Source: Mitsuokella sp. oral taxon 131 str. W9106
GTDB lineage: Bacteria; Bacillota; Negativicutes; Selenomonadales; Selenomonadaceae
Direction: 5' to 3'
Length of the DNA stretch: 64,000 bases
Assembly (NCBI RefSeq): GCF_000469545.1
Contig: NZ_KI273050.1
Span: 62,001 to 126,000, forward strand
In this document: positions 54,614 to 63,868 of the stretch, one piece after another
How positions within the stretch are numbered: the stretch's first letter is position 1
How the letters are laid out: each line of letters starts with the position of its first letter
The notes under the pieces: model-generated
Told to the model about the DNA's origin: nothing
Seen by the model: the letters and a program-made list of their open reading frames with translations, nothing else
Database searches by the model: none
Program-made: the position numbers and the translations under genes

Positions 54614-55636
54614 GTGAAAGAAGAAATCCTGACGCTCGGCATCGAGTCGAGCTGCGATGAGACGTCGGCAGCTGTCCTGTGCGGAGGGCGCGAGATCCGT
54701 TCCAATGTCATATCGACGCAGATTCCGATCCATCGGAAGTTCGGCGGCGTCGTGCCGGAGATTGCTTCACGCAAGCACATCGTGAACATCATGCCCGTCA
54801 TCGATGCAGCGCTTGAGGAGGCGGATATCAAGCTGAGCGCGATCGGACAGATTGCCGTGACGTATGGTCCGGGACTCGTCGGTGCCTTGCTCGTCGGTGT
54901 ATCAGCGGCAAAGGCACTTGCTTTTTCACTCGATGTGCCGCTCATCGGCGTCAATCATCTTGAAGGGCATATCTTCGCGAACTTTCTTGCACAAAAGGAT
55001 CTGGAACCGCCGTTCATGGCGCTCGTCGTGTCAGGCGGACATACGGCACTGGTCGATGTGCGGGGATATGATTCCTTTTGTCTCATGGGACAGACGCGCG
55101 ACGATGCAGCAGGAGAGGCATTCGACAAGATTGCGCGCGTCATGGGTCTTCCCTATCCAGGAGGACCGGAAATCGACCGCCTCGCGAGGGAAGGCGATCC
55201 GCTCTCTATTGCATTTCCGCGCGCGCTGGAGGGGAAAGGGAACTACGAGTTCAGCTTCAGCGGATTGAAGTCTGCCGTATTGAACTACATCAACAGCGAA
55301 AAGATGAAGGGGCATTCCTTGGAGCCTGCGAATATCGCGGCATCGTTCCAGCACGCCGTCGTCGAGGTGCTCGTCGAAAAGTCTTTTGAAGCCGTGCAGG
55401 AAACTGGGCGCGATACGCTCGTGCTTGCGGGGGGAGTCGCAGCGAACAGCAGCCTCGAAGGGCGGCTGCGCGCGGAGGCGGCGCGGCGCGATGTGCGCTT
55501 CTCCTATCCGAGCCGGATCCTCTGCACGGATAATGCGGCGATGATTGCATGCCGCGGCTATTATCAGGCACAAAACGGTAGGTGCAGCGACCTTTATCTC
55601 AATGCCGTTCCCGGACTGGGACTCGTAGCGCGATGA
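54614..55636 (+). CDS. tsaD: TsaD, tRNA N6-adenosine threonylcarbamoyltransferase
   Basis: A 340-residue enzyme that transfers threonylcarbamoyl to tRNA A37. TLGIESSCDETSAAVL opens the ASKHA fold. The metal-binding histidines are in VNHLEGHIFA (about 114-120), and SGGHTALVDV and PGGPEIDRLA follow. GTG 54614 is preceded by AAGGAG. Its last bases overlap the sensor kinase start (ATGA), tying the kinase to this essential operon. Confidence 0.96.
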   Translation: MKEEILTLGIESSCDETSAAVLCGGREIRSNVISTQIPIHRKFGGVVPEIASRKHIVNIMPVIDAALEEADIKLSAIGQIAVTYGPGLVGALLVGVSAAKALAFSLDVPLIGVNHLEGHIFANFLAQKDLEPPFMALVVSGGHTALVDVRGYDSFCLMGQTRDDAAGEAFDKIARVMGLPYPGGPEIDRLAREGDPLSIAFPRALEGKGNYEFSFSGLKSAVLNYINSEKMKGHSLEPANIAASFQHAVVEVLVEKSFEAVQETGRDTLVLAGGVAANSSLEGRLRAEAARRDVRFSYPSRILCTDNAAMIACRGYYQAQNGRCSDLYLNAVPGLGLVAR

Positions 55637-57072
55637 GGGGGACACCTGGCTTCTCATTTGCTGCATGCTGCCGCAAGGAGACGCACCTTAGCGCCATGCA
55701 GATCGGATTGCTTTCGCGTATGGAGGCGGTGTTCCCATTCCTTGCGGACCTTGTCCACGGGGATCTGAAAGCGTACGTTCCTGCTGCAAAGGAAGGATTT
55801 TTCCTGCTTGCCGCGCACATTCACCCGCATACCGTCTATATGGCTGGAGCAAAGGAGACTGGACGCCTCGTGCGGCGGATCGAGGAGCCGATCATTGCGG
55901 AGGCGTTTCAGGCCGGACAAGCGGTGAGCGGAAAGCGCGAGTGGACGTATGGAACGATGCGCGATATGCATGTCTTTCCCATCTTGAGTGAAGGCCGCGT
56001 GCTCTGTGCGCTCGCCTTTGAGGTCGATGCGGAGAAACTCTTGATCGAGGGATATCCGCGCCTTTTGGAAGCGGCGCGCGTCGTCCTGCTCCATGCGCAG
56101 AAAGCATGCGATCTCGCGCCGTTTGCACCCATCCAGGCGGGAGACGGAATCCTCATCACGGATGCGCGAAGCCGCATCGTTTTTGCTGATGTCGCAGCAC
56201 GGCGCATCTATCGCGTGCTTGGCGTCGGCAGTCTCGTCGGATGCCCGCTGTACGAGCGACAGCTCACGCGCCATGTGACGCGCGAGACGGTCGAGCGGGA
56301 TCGGCCATGGCGCAAAGAGATCGAGGCGGGCGGTCTCAGCCTCGTGCGCCGCGAGGTCGCGATTCGCGAGGGAGGCACGCTCTGTCTTCGGATCGTCCTG
56401 CTGTCGGATGTGACGGAAACGCGTGCGCGCGATGAAGCACTCCGAATCAAGTCCGCGATCATTCAGGAGGTCCATCATCGGGTCAAAAACAATTTGCAGA
56501 TGGTTGCGAGCCTCCTACGTCTTCAGGCACGCCGTGCATCATCTGATGAGGTGCGTCTCGCGCTGCGCGAGAGTGTCAATCGCATCCTCTCGATTTCCGT
56601 CGTGCACGAGTACCTTTCCCAGCAAGGCGATGAGGCGATTGACGTACAGGAAGTGTTCGGTCATATTTTCGGTCTTGTCGTACGCAGCATGGCGGACAAG
56701 GGCTTTTCCGTCCGGACGGCGTGCAAGGGAGAGCGGCTCGTCCTGCCATCGAAGTGCGCGAGTTCCGTCGCGCTCGTGCTGAACGAGCTCGTGCTGAATG
56801 CGATGGAGCATGCTTTCATTGGGCGAAGCGAAGGGCTTATCGGGCTCTCCGTCAAAGCGCATGCGGACGGTTGGCTGCTTGACTTTTATGACGATGGGAT
56901 CGGGCTTCCCAAGGCCTTTGACATCGCGCGTACGAAATCGCTCGGACTCACCATCGTCAAAACACTCATCGAAGGCGATCTCGGCGGGCAGTTTTCGATT
57001 GCGGGCGAAGCGGGATGCGGAACGCATGCGCGGATCATTCTTCCGAAAATGCAGCCGGCTCCGATAGCGTAA
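55633..57072 (+). CDS. PdtaS/EutW-like soluble sensor histidine kinase
   Basis: A 479-residue kinase without membrane segments. The N-terminal sensor part (about 20-150, SRMEAVFPFLADLVHGDLKAYVP) resembles the H_kinase_N domain, followed by a PAS-like region (about 180-260). HisKA_2 has its phosphorylated histidine in EVHHRVKNNLQMVASLLRLQ near 280. The HATPase domain has NELVLNAMEHAF near 384 and DDGIGLP. ATG 55633 overlaps tsaD; ATG 55696 is an alternative but its AAGGAG is 15 bp away. It pairs with the ANTAR regulator that follows. Confidence 0.88.
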   Translation: MRGTPGFSFAACCRKETHLSAMQIGLLSRMEAVFPFLADLVHGDLKAYVPAAKEGFFLLAAHIHPHTVYMAGAKETGRLVRRIEEPIIAEAFQAGQAVSGKREWTYGTMRDMHVFPILSEGRVLCALAFEVDAEKLLIEGYPRLLEAARVVLLHAQKACDLAPFAPIQAGDGILITDARSRIVFADVAARRIYRVLGVGSLVGCPLYERQLTRHVTRETVERDRPWRKEIEAGGLSLVRREVAIREGGTLCLRIVLLSDVTETRARDEALRIKSAIIQEVHHRVKNNLQMVASLLRLQARRASSDEVRLALRESVNRILSISVVHEYLSQQGDEAIDVQEVFGHIFGLVVRSMADKGFSVRTACKGERLVLPSKCASSVALVLNELVLNAMEHAFIGRSEGLIGLSVKAHADGWLLDFYDDGIGLPKAFDIARTKSLGLTIVKTLIEGDLGGQFSIAGEAGCGTHARIILPKMQPAPIA

Positions 57073-57082
57073 AGGGGACATC

Positions 57083-57670
57083 ATGGAACAGAAGTCACTC
57101 CGGCTTGTCATCGCGGACAACGAATCCTTGATTCGCATGGATCTGCGTGAAATGCTTGAAGAGGCAGGGCACGAAATCGTCGGCGAGGCGATGGACGGAC
57201 GAAAAGCGGTCGTGCTCACGCGCAGCCATCGCCCCGATCTCGTCATCATGGATATCAAGATGCCGCAGATGGACGGGATTGCGGCGGCAAAGAAAATGGC
57301 GGAGGAGAAGCTCGCCCCTGTCCTCCTGCTGACGGCGTTCAGCCAGCCGGAAATCGTCGAAAAGGCGAAGGACTCCGGGGTGCTCGGCTACCTCGTCAAG
57401 CCCGTGCAGGAAGCACAGCTCTTTCCTGCGATGGAGATCGCACGCTCGCGCTGGCAGGAAATGCAGGACATGGAGGCGGAACTCGCGGGCCTGCGCGATA
57501 CGCTTGAGGCACGCAAGACACTTGACCGAGCGAAGGGGATTCTCATGGCGATGCATCATCTTTCCGAGCCGGAAGCGTATCGCCGCATCCAGCAGTACGC
57601 GATGATGAAGCGAAAGACACTCAAAGAAATCGCAGAAGCGGTCGTCAAAGCGGCTGGTGGCAGAATTTGA
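57083..57670 (+). CDS. ANTAR response regulator (PdtaR/AmiR-NasT type antiterminator)
   Basis: A 195-residue regulator. The receiver domain (1-120) has LVIADNESLIRMDL with acidic residues, the phosphoacceptor aspartate in VIMDIKMP (about 57), and the conserved lysine in GYLVKPV. The C-terminal ANTAR domain (about 130-190) has ARKTLDRAKGILMAMHHLSEPEAYRRIQQYAMMKRKTLKEIAE. ANTAR proteins bind tandem hexaloop hairpins in RNA and prevent termination. The cognate kinase is the preceding gene. No matching dual hairpin was found in this window, so its targets lie elsewhere. Confidence 0.95.
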   Translation: MEQKSLRLVIADNESLIRMDLREMLEEAGHEIVGEAMDGRKAVVLTRSHRPDLVIMDIKMPQMDGIAAAKKMAEEKLAPVLLLTAFSQPEIVEKAKDSGVLGYLVKPVQEAQLFPAMEIARSRWQEMQDMEAELAGLRDTLEARKTLDRAKGILMAMHHLSEPEAYRRIQQYAMMKRKTLKEIAEAVVKAAGGRI

Positions 57671-57716
57671 TTCAACTGGGAACGAAATTCAAACAATAGA
57701 AACGGATAAGTGATAG

Positions 57717-57756
57717 GGTCACGAAGGTCAGCGATCTTTGTGGCTCTTTAATTTTG
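57717..57756 (+). terminator. probable terminator after the ANTAR regulator
   Basis: GGTCACGAAGGT-CAGCG-ATCTTTGTGGCT forms a stem with some G-T pairs, followed by CTTTAATTTT. An outer pair GATAGGG/CCCTATC (57712 and 57767 region) can extend it. Confidence 0.55.
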
Positions 57757-57793
57757 TCCCTATCGAATCCGGACGAAGTCATATGTCTTTTCA

Positions 57794-57822
57794 TTGTATT
57801 GTGTGCGAAATGCACCTATAAT
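57794..57822 (+). promoter_or_regulatory. sigma-A promoter of the mtl operon with a dyad in the spacer
   Basis: TTGTAT (57794-57799), a 17-bp spacer and TATAAT (57817-57822). The spacer holds the inverted repeat GTGC-GAAAT-GCAC (57803-57815), a likely regulator site, since protein bound there would block polymerase or touch it. Confidence 0.75.
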
Positions 57823-57858
57823 GGAATCGAATAGGAAATGTGCAGTAAGAAGGGGACT

Positions 57859-59982
57859 ATGAAGAATCTTGCTAGGGCATCCGCCATCGCGCAGATCTTG
57901 CTCGCCGGGACCGCACCGCTCTCGGCACGGTCAATCGCAGAGAAACTCGGTGTCAGCAGCAAGACCGTTTTGCGCGAACTGCCGAAACTTGCTCGAATGG
58001 CAAGCGATCGGGATCTCGTTCTCAAACGAAAGACGGGGACGGGAATCTCGATTGTGGGCGATGCGGAAAAGCAAAAGGCGTTCTTGGCGCAGCTCAAGGC
58101 CAATGCGCCTGTCGGCTTCACGGCGCAGGAGCGTTTGACGATACTGGCAGGGCAGCTTCTCAAGAACTCGGAGCCAATCAAGCTCTTCACGCTTGCAAAA
58201 CAGTTAAACGTGACGGACGGGACTGTGAGCAACGATTTGGACAAGCTTGAGACGTGGTTTCGCGAACATGGCTTGATGCTCGTTCGGCGTCCAGGACTTG
58301 GCGTATATGTGGAGGGAGATGAGCGCGCGATACGCCGCGCGCTCATCAGCATACTCTATGAGAACCTCGATGAGGAGCATTTGCTGCGCCTCGTTCGCGA
58401 AGATGAGACAGCGGACAAGCGGACGGCAAGCGGGCACCTGTTAAGCCTCGTGGATGCGGAGGTCGTTCACCAGATTGAAGGTTTCGTTCACGAGATGGAG
58501 AGCGATCTTCCGCATCATTTTTCGGATCATGCATTCATCGGTCTTGTCGTTCATCTCACGCTTGCCGTAGAGCGCATGCGCAAGCAGGAAGGCATCCATA
58601 TCGAGCCGGACATCCTCGCGGATTTGCGCAGCCGCAGCGCGTATCCGTTGGCAGAAAAACTTGCAAGACGGATCGAGAAAGCGTTTTCGCTCGCCGTGCC
58701 AGCAGGTGAGATCGGATATATCACGATGCATTTGCTCGGCGCGCGGAGCCGCTATATCGGGAAGCAAGATAGGGACGCCCCGCGCGTAGGAAATTTTCGT
58801 CTCGTACAGCTCGCGCGCGCCATCATCCGCCGCATGGAAGAACAGACGGGAAAGCCGCTTTTGCAGAATCGCAGCCTCCTCATGGGACTCGTCAACCATC
58901 TCGGTCCTTCGGTCAGCCGGCTTACGATGCACATGACGATCCGAAATCCTCTTTTGGAGGAAATGCAGCAGACGTATCCGCACTACATGGCGATGGCACG
59001 TGTTGCGGCTGAGCCATTGGAAAACGAGCTCGGCGTGACGCTGCCGGATGCGGAAGTAGCCTATATCGCGATGCATTTGGGAGCGGCGCTCGTCGATGCC
59101 GATACGCCTGCGCATAAGACCATCCGCGTCCTCGTCGCTTGTCCGACGGGGGTGGGGACGAGCCGTTTGCTCGCGAGTTCCGTTAGGCGCGCGTTTCCGA
59201 ACCTGCACGTTGTGGACACCGTTTCGACGATCCACATCACGGAAGCAAGTGAGGAGAGCGGCGCATCGTTCGTCATTTCCACCGTTCCCATTCCGAACGC
59301 ACCGCTTCCCGTCATCGTCACGGGACTCCTGCTTGATGAAGCGGGGCGAGCGCGGATTGCGGAAGCGATTCAAAGGGCGGAGCGATACGTTTTGCCATGC
59401 AAAAAAGGTTGCACCCAAAAAACCGCTTTTTCGGACGGGCTGCCGAAAATGATCGCCTACGGAACGGCGATACGCTCCTTGCTGGAAGGATTCTTTGTCC
59501 GGCGGATAGCAGAGCATGTATCCGATGCAAAAAGGCTTTGTATGATTGCGGCAGAACAGATTTGTACGGATCGAACGGCACGGAATTCCATCATGGACGC
59601 ATTTTTGCAGCGCGAATCGAAAGGAAGCACGATCATCAAGGGGCATGGGATCATGGTCCTTCATGCGCGAACGAAGGCCAGTCCCGCACCGAGAGCCGGT
59701 GTTTTGCGCTTATCGGCACCATTTGTCTCAGAATCGGGAATCGTGCGAACGGTTCTCGTCCTGCTTGCCGTGATGGAAAAGGAAGAATCTGCTGAGGCGG
59801 TCGGCGCCATTTCCACAGGGCTGTTCGAGCGGGATGGATTTCTTTCCGTACTGCATGATGGGGAGCATGGGGCTGTGTTCCAGGCAATATCGGATTTGCT
59901 TCGTGCATTTTATAGGCAGAAAAATGAGGAGGTTATCGGCCAAGCTGCCGATTTTCATCAATTTCGAGAATCGCTTGTATAG
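57859..59982 (+). CDS. mtlR: MtlR, PRD-containing transcriptional activator of mannitol genes
   Basis: A 707-residue regulator of the BglG/MtlR type. N-terminal helix-turn-helix segments (about 1-130) include APLSARSIAEKLGVSSKTVLREL. Two PRD domains (about 190-400) have regulatory histidines. An EIIB-like domain has its cysteine in VLVACPTGVGTSRLL near 425, and an EIIA-like C-terminal domain ends near 700 (GHGIMVLHAR). Phosphorylation by HPr and EII proteins sets its activity. ATG 57859 follows AAGGGG. It is the first gene of the mannitol operon, followed by mtlA after 52 bp. Confidence 0.9.
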   Translation: MKNLARASAIAQILLAGTAPLSARSIAEKLGVSSKTVLRELPKLARMASDRDLVLKRKTGTGISIVGDAEKQKAFLAQLKANAPVGFTAQERLTILAGQLLKNSEPIKLFTLAKQLNVTDGTVSNDLDKLETWFREHGLMLVRRPGLGVYVEGDERAIRRALISILYENLDEEHLLRLVREDETADKRTASGHLLSLVDAEVVHQIEGFVHEMESDLPHHFSDHAFIGLVVHLTLAVERMRKQEGIHIEPDILADLRSRSAYPLAEKLARRIEKAFSLAVPAGEIGYITMHLLGARSRYIGKQDRDAPRVGNFRLVQLARAIIRRMEEQTGKPLLQNRSLLMGLVNHLGPSVSRLTMHMTIRNPLLEEMQQTYPHYMAMARVAAEPLENELGVTLPDAEVAYIAMHLGAALVDADTPAHKTIRVLVACPTGVGTSRLLASSVRRAFPNLHVVDTVSTIHITEASEESGASFVISTVPIPNAPLPVIVTGLLLDEAGRARIAEAIQRAERYVLPCKKGCTQKTAFSDGLPKMIAYGTAIRSLLEGFFVRRIAEHVSDAKRLCMIAAEQICTDRTARNSIMDAFLQRESKGSTIIKGHGIMVLHARTKASPAPRAGVLRLSAPFVSESGIVRTVLVLLAVMEKEESAEAVGAISTGLFERDGFLSVLHDGEHGAVFQAISDLLRAFYRQKNEEVIGQAADFHQFRESLV

Positions 59983-60034
59983 GACGAGCAATTCCCTGCT
60001 GCTTTTTATCTGTTCTTGATTGGAGGGAAATATA

Positions 60035-61918
60035 ATGGGCAATGCAAAACAAGGCAGTGCGCAGGAAGCCATGCAGAGGTTTGGCCGATTCCTGTCCGGC
60101 ATGGTTTTGCCAAATATTGGCGCGTTTATTGCATGGGGGCTTTTGACAGCTCTCTTCATCCCGACAGGCTGGCTGCCGAATGAGTATTTGGCACAGGTCG
60201 GTGGGCCGATGAGCAAGTGGCTCATCCCATTGCTGCTCGGCTACACGGGCGGCGAGGCGATCTACGGGCATCGAGGCGGTGTGCTCGGTGCGATCGCAAC
60301 GTCCGGCGTTATCGCGGGCTCCGATATTCCGATGTTCCTCGGAGCCATGATCATGGGCCCGCTTGGGGGATACATCATTAAGAAGTTTGACGCCGCAGCC
60401 GAGGATCGTATTCCGACAGGCTTTGAGATGCTCGTCAACAACTTTTCGGCCGGAATCATTGGCGCAATTCTCGCCGTACTCGCATTTGTGGCAGTCGGAC
60501 CGGTCGTCCTCACGGCAAACGGAGTGCTTCGTGCAGGCGTCGAGGGGATTGTTGCGATCGGGCTTCTGCCGCTCGCATCGATCATCATTGAGCCGGCAAA
60601 GGTGCTTTTCCTGAACAATGCGATCAACCACGGTGTCTTGTCGCCGCTCGGCATTCAGCAAGCGGAGGAATTCGGCAAGTCGATGTTCTTCCTGCTTGAG
60701 GCGAACCCAGGTCCTGGCTTCGGCGTCCTGCTTGCGTATTGGTTCTTTGGAAAGGGCATGGCAAAGGATTCGACGCCGGGAGCGATGATCATCCATGTGC
60801 TCGGCGGTATCCATGAAATCTATTTCCCCTATATTCTCATGAAGCCGATCCTCGTCCTTGCGGTCATCGCGGGCGGCATGAGCGGTGTCTTTACGCTGAA
60901 TCTTCTTGGCGGCGGGCTTATCGCCCCGTCGTCTCCTGGCTCGATTCTCGCAGTCCTCGCGATGACGCCGAAAGGTGCGTTCCTCGCCAATATGGCGGAT
61001 TTCGTTGTTGCGACGGTTGTCTCGTGTGCGGTTGCGTCGGTATTCATCAAGGCATCAAAAGAGGATGGCGGCGAGGATCTCGAAGCGGCGCGTGCGTCGA
61101 TGAGCGAGATGAAGAACCGTGGCAAGGATATGCCGACGGAAAAGAAGATTTCGGGGGCTGAGCTCAAGACGATCGTCTATGCCTGTGATGCCGGCATGGG
61201 GTCGTCCGCACTCGGTGCGGCGGCACTGCGCAAGAGGCTCCGAAAAGATGGCTATGCGGATATATCGGTTACGAATTGTGCGATTGGCTCGATCCCGAAG
61301 GATGCACAGATCGTTGTCTCGCATGAAAAGCTTGCGGAGCGTGCGCGGCAGGACAGCCCGCAGGCAGAGCACATTTGGGTCAAGGACTTCACGCAAAACA
61401 ACGTCTACGATATCGTTTCGGCACGCCTCAAGGAAGAAGGCGTTGCAGCGGCTGAAGGGACTGCGCCGGAAGAAACCGTCAAAGAGGGCGTGCTGACAAA
61501 GGAGAATGTCCTCGTCGGACTGCCGAGCGTTTCGAAGGAGGAAGCGATTCGCCATGCAGGGGAGCTTCTTGTCCAAGGCGGCTACGTCGAAATGCCGTAC
61601 ATTAAGGGCATGCTGAACCGCGAAAGGGACATCACGACGTACATCGGAAAAGGCATTGCCATCCCGCACGGCGAGAATGCCGTCAAAGACAGCGTCAAAG
61701 AGTCGGGGATTGTCGTCCTGCAGTATCCAGAAGGCATTGCGTTCGGCGACGATAAGGCCTATCTCATCATCGGCATTGCGGGCAGGGGGAATGACCATCT
61801 TGCAATTCTTGCGAATCTCGCTACGACGATGGATGAGTACACGGATGAAGAGCTGCAGAAGCTCTATACGACGAAAGATCCGAACCTGCTTTATGAAGTC
61901 TTTACGAAGGTCGATTGA
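60035..61918 (+). CDS. mtlA: mannitol PTS permease, EIICBA
   Basis: A 627-residue fused enzyme II. EIIC membrane domain (about 10-340) has FLSGMVLPNIGAFIAWGL, GGEAIYGHRGGV, and GGIHEIYFPY (near 265, substrate site). EIIB has the phosphocysteine in VYACDAGMGSSALG near 380. EIIA has the phosphohistidine in AIPHGENAVKDS near 544. It takes up mannitol as mannitol-1-phosphate. TGGAGGG precedes ATG 60035. mtlD, for the next step, follows 86 bp later. Confidence 0.95.
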   Translation: MGNAKQGSAQEAMQRFGRFLSGMVLPNIGAFIAWGLLTALFIPTGWLPNEYLAQVGGPMSKWLIPLLLGYTGGEAIYGHRGGVLGAIATSGVIAGSDIPMFLGAMIMGPLGGYIIKKFDAAAEDRIPTGFEMLVNNFSAGIIGAILAVLAFVAVGPVVLTANGVLRAGVEGIVAIGLLPLASIIIEPAKVLFLNNAINHGVLSPLGIQQAEEFGKSMFFLLEANPGPGFGVLLAYWFFGKGMAKDSTPGAMIIHVLGGIHEIYFPYILMKPILVLAVIAGGMSGVFTLNLLGGGLIAPSSPGSILAVLAMTPKGAFLANMADFVVATVVSCAVASVFIKASKEDGGEDLEAARASMSEMKNRGKDMPTEKKISGAELKTIVYACDAGMGSSALGAAALRKRLRKDGYADISVTNCAIGSIPKDAQIVVSHEKLAERARQDSPQAEHIWVKDFTQNNVYDIVSARLKEEGVAAAEGTAPEETVKEGVLTKENVLVGLPSVSKEEAIRHAGELLVQGGYVEMPYIKGMLNRERDITTYIGKGIAIPHGENAVKDSVKESGIVVLQYPEGIAFGDDKAYLIIGIAGRGNDHLAILANLATTMDEYTDEELQKLYTTKDPNLLYEVFTKVD

Positions 61919-61929
61919 TTCTGCCGATA

Positions 61930-61961
61930 GGCAGGCATTCCGCTTTGGCTGGCTGCCTGCC
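61930..61961 (+). other. intercistronic hairpin between mtlA and mtlD
   Basis: GGCAGGC and GCCTGCC form a perfect 7-bp stem with an 18-base loop and no T-run. It could stabilise the mtlA mRNA end or set the mtlA to mtlD ratio. Confidence 0.5.
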
Positions 61962-62004
61962 GGGCGGCATTCCCATATCATGTGGGCATAGGAGGTCTTG
62001 CAGT

Positions 62005-63144
62005 ATGAAACAGGCAATTCATTTCGGCGCGGGCAACATTGGCCGTGGCTTTATCGGCGAGCTGCTCGTGCAGTCGGGCTACGAAGTCATTTTCGTCGAT
62101 GTCAATGATGAACTCGTGAATACGATCAACGAAAAAAAAGCGTACAATATCAAGATCGTCGGCGATAAGCCGAAAACCGTACATATTGAACACGTTCGCG
62201 CAATCAATAGCAATACGCATCTCGATGCGCTCATCGCGGCGATCTGTGAGGCGGATATCATCACGACGGCAATCGGACCGAATATCTTGAAATTTATTGC
62301 ACCGAATATCGCGAAAGGGCTTACGGAGCGCGTCAGGAAGAATCAAACGCCGCTCAATATCATCGCGTGCGAGAACATGGTCGGCGGCTCAACAATGCTC
62401 AGGAACTTCGTCTACGAAACCCTTTCGGACGATGCCAAGACGGAAGTGGACGGCTTGATTGGCTTTCCGGATGCGGCGGTTGATCGTATCGTGCCGCTGC
62501 AGCATAATGAAGAGGCGCTGCTTGTACAAGTTGAGCCGTATTCGGAGTGGGATGTCTCGCGCAAGACCGTCAAGGGCGAAGCGCCTAAGATCAAAGGGCT
62601 TACGTGGGTCGACGACCTGCAGGCGTATATTGAGCGCAAGCTCTTCACGGTCAATACGGGGCATGCGTCGATCGCCTATCTCGCCTATCAGAAGGGGATC
62701 AAAGATATTTATCGTGCGATGCAGGACAAGGAAATCCTGGCATTTGTACGCAGTGTATGGCGTGAGACAGGCAGCATGCTCATCAAGAAGTACGGCTTCG
62801 ATCCGAAGGTGCATCAGCAGTATATTGAAACGACAGAGAAGCGCTTTGCCAACCCATATCTTTCCGATGAAGTCACGCGCGTCGCACGCGGTCCAATCCG
62901 CAAGCTCGGAGCAAAGGACCGTCTTGTGAGCCCCGCTGTGCAGCTCATCGAACAAGGCGGTGAGCCGCAGGCACTTGCGAAAGTCATTGCGGCAGCGCTG
63001 CGTTTTGATTTTGATGGCGATAAGGAAGCTTGTGCGCTTCGTGATTTCATAAAGGCGGAAGGCTATGGAAAGGCACTTGCACACTTCACGGGGCTTGCAC
63101 CGGATTCCAAGCTCTATCGGCTCGTCATGGCAGAATTGAAGTAA
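62005..63144 (+). CDS. mtlD: mannitol-1-phosphate 5-dehydrogenase
   Basis: A 379-residue NAD-dependent dehydrogenase converting mannitol-1-phosphate to fructose-6-phosphate. The nucleotide-binding loop AIHFGAGNIGRGFIG starts the protein. The catalytic lysine region IERKLFTVNTGHASIAYL lies near 215, typical of MtlD. TAGGAGG precedes ATG 62005. It completes the operon that feeds mannitol into glycolysis. No clear terminator follows before the tRNA promoter (63145-63224). Confidence 0.96.
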   Translation: MKQAIHFGAGNIGRGFIGELLVQSGYEVIFVDVNDELVNTINEKKAYNIKIVGDKPKTVHIEHVRAINSNTHLDALIAAICEADIITTAIGPNILKFIAPNIAKGLTERVRKNQTPLNIIACENMVGGSTMLRNFVYETLSDDAKTEVDGLIGFPDAAVDRIVPLQHNEEALLVQVEPYSEWDVSRKTVKGEAPKIKGLTWVDDLQAYIERKLFTVNTGHASIAYLAYQKGIKDIYRAMQDKEILAFVRSVWRETGSMLIKKYGFDPKVHQQYIETTEKRFANPYLSDEVTRVARGPIRKLGAKDRLVSPAVQLIEQGGEPQALAKVIAAALRFDFDGDKEACALRDFIKAEGYGKALAHFTGLAPDSKLYRLVMAELK

Positions 63145-63224
63145 AACCCTATGCGATGCTTTTGCGTGCAATCATTTGGCTACAAGTGCAGCGCGCCATG
63201 GTTGGATCTGGGGGAATTTTCATG

Positions 63225-63253
63225 TTGACAAGCCTAGGGGCGTATGCTATTAT
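63225..63253 (+). promoter_or_regulatory. promoter of tRNA-Ser
   Basis: TTGACA (63225-63230), 17 bp and TATTAT (63248-63253), also with an extended TG-C. Strong and 22 bp before the tRNA. Confidence 0.9.
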
Positions 63254-63275
63254 TACATACGTCGCTAGGCGGCAC

Positions 63276-63366
63276 GGAGTGGTACTCAAGAGGCTTAAGA
63301 GGACGGTTTGCTAAATCGTTAGGCTGGGTAACTGGTGCGGAGGTTCGAATCCTCTCCACTCCGCCA
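63276..63366 (+). tRNA. tRNA-Ser (anticodon GCU)
   Basis: A 91-base class II tRNA. Acceptor strands GGAGTGG (63276-63282) and CCACTCC pair, with discriminator G and an encoded CCA at 63364-63366. The anticodon loop TTGCTAA reads GCT, for AGC/AGU serine codons. A long variable arm follows, and the T-loop GTTCGAATC is standard. Confidence 0.97.
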
Positions 63367-63378
63367 TTTTGTAGTATG

Positions 63379-63412
63379 ACCGTTGCATATTGTGCAACGG
63401 TTTTTGTTTTTT
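63379..63412 (+). terminator. terminator after tRNA-Ser
   Basis: ACCGTTGCA-TATTG-TGCAACGGT, a 9-bp perfect stem, then TTTTTGTTTTTTT. Confidence 0.93.
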
Positions 63413-63433
63413 TGACTTTTTTCCAAAAGAAGC

Positions 63434-63462
63434 TTGACATTTTGACTAAGAAGCATTACTAT
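63434..63462 (+). promoter_or_regulatory. sigma-A promoter of groESL
   Basis: TTGACA (63434-63439), a 17-bp spacer and TACTAT (63457-63462). The transcription start should fall just before or within the CIRCE element. Confidence 0.9.
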
Positions 63463-63473
63463 AAAGACTGTAG

Positions 63474-63500
63474 TTAGCACTCAGGAAGTGCGAGTGCTAA
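63474..63500. promoter_or_regulatory. CIRCE element, HrcA operator
   Basis: TTAGCACTC, 9 bp, GAGTGCTAA: a perfect match to the CIRCE consensus, 12 bp after the -10 box and upstream of groES. The heat-shock repressor HrcA binds it. hrcA itself is not in the window. Confidence 0.98.
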
Positions 63501-63540
63501 CAGACTTACGTTGCATTTCGTATATAGGAGGAGGATACCT

Positions 63541-63822
63541 ATGATTAAACCATTGGGCGAAAGAGTAGTCATCGAAGTAGCAGAGAGTGATGCCAAGACG
63601 GCGAGCGGCATTGTGCTCCCCGACACGGCAAAGGAAAAGCCGCAGAAGGGAACGGTTGTTGCAGTCGGTTCTGGCAAGCTGCTGGATAACGGTGAGCACG
63701 CTGCGATGGAAGTCAAGGCCGGTGACCATGTTATTTTCTCGAAGTATTCGGGGACGGAAGTCAAGGTTGACGACAAGGAATACCTCGTTGTCCGCGAAAG
63801 CGATATTCTCGCAATTCTTTGA
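63541..63822 (+). CDS. groES: GroES co-chaperonin
   Basis: A 93-residue 10-kDa chaperonin. [35 protein letters not shown] contains the conserved start and the mobile loop (about 17-33) that binds GroEL. Ends [21 protein letters not shown] precedes the ATG. groEL begins 46 bp downstream under the same CIRCE-controlled promoter. Confidence 0.97.
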   Translation: MIKPLGERVVIEVAESDAKTASGIVLPDTAKEKPQKGTVVAVGSGKLLDNGEHAAMEVKAGDHVIFSKYSGTEVKVDDKEYLVVRESDILAIL

Positions 63823-63868
63823 GTTTTAGTCAGACCCAAACGTACGTTTTTTCATGGAGGTAATATAA

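Noticed and set aside
57671-57760. ANTAR dual-hexaloop antiterminator target
   Set aside because: One stem is found with a 5-base CAGCG loop; there is no second hairpin and no AxxGxx hexaloop.
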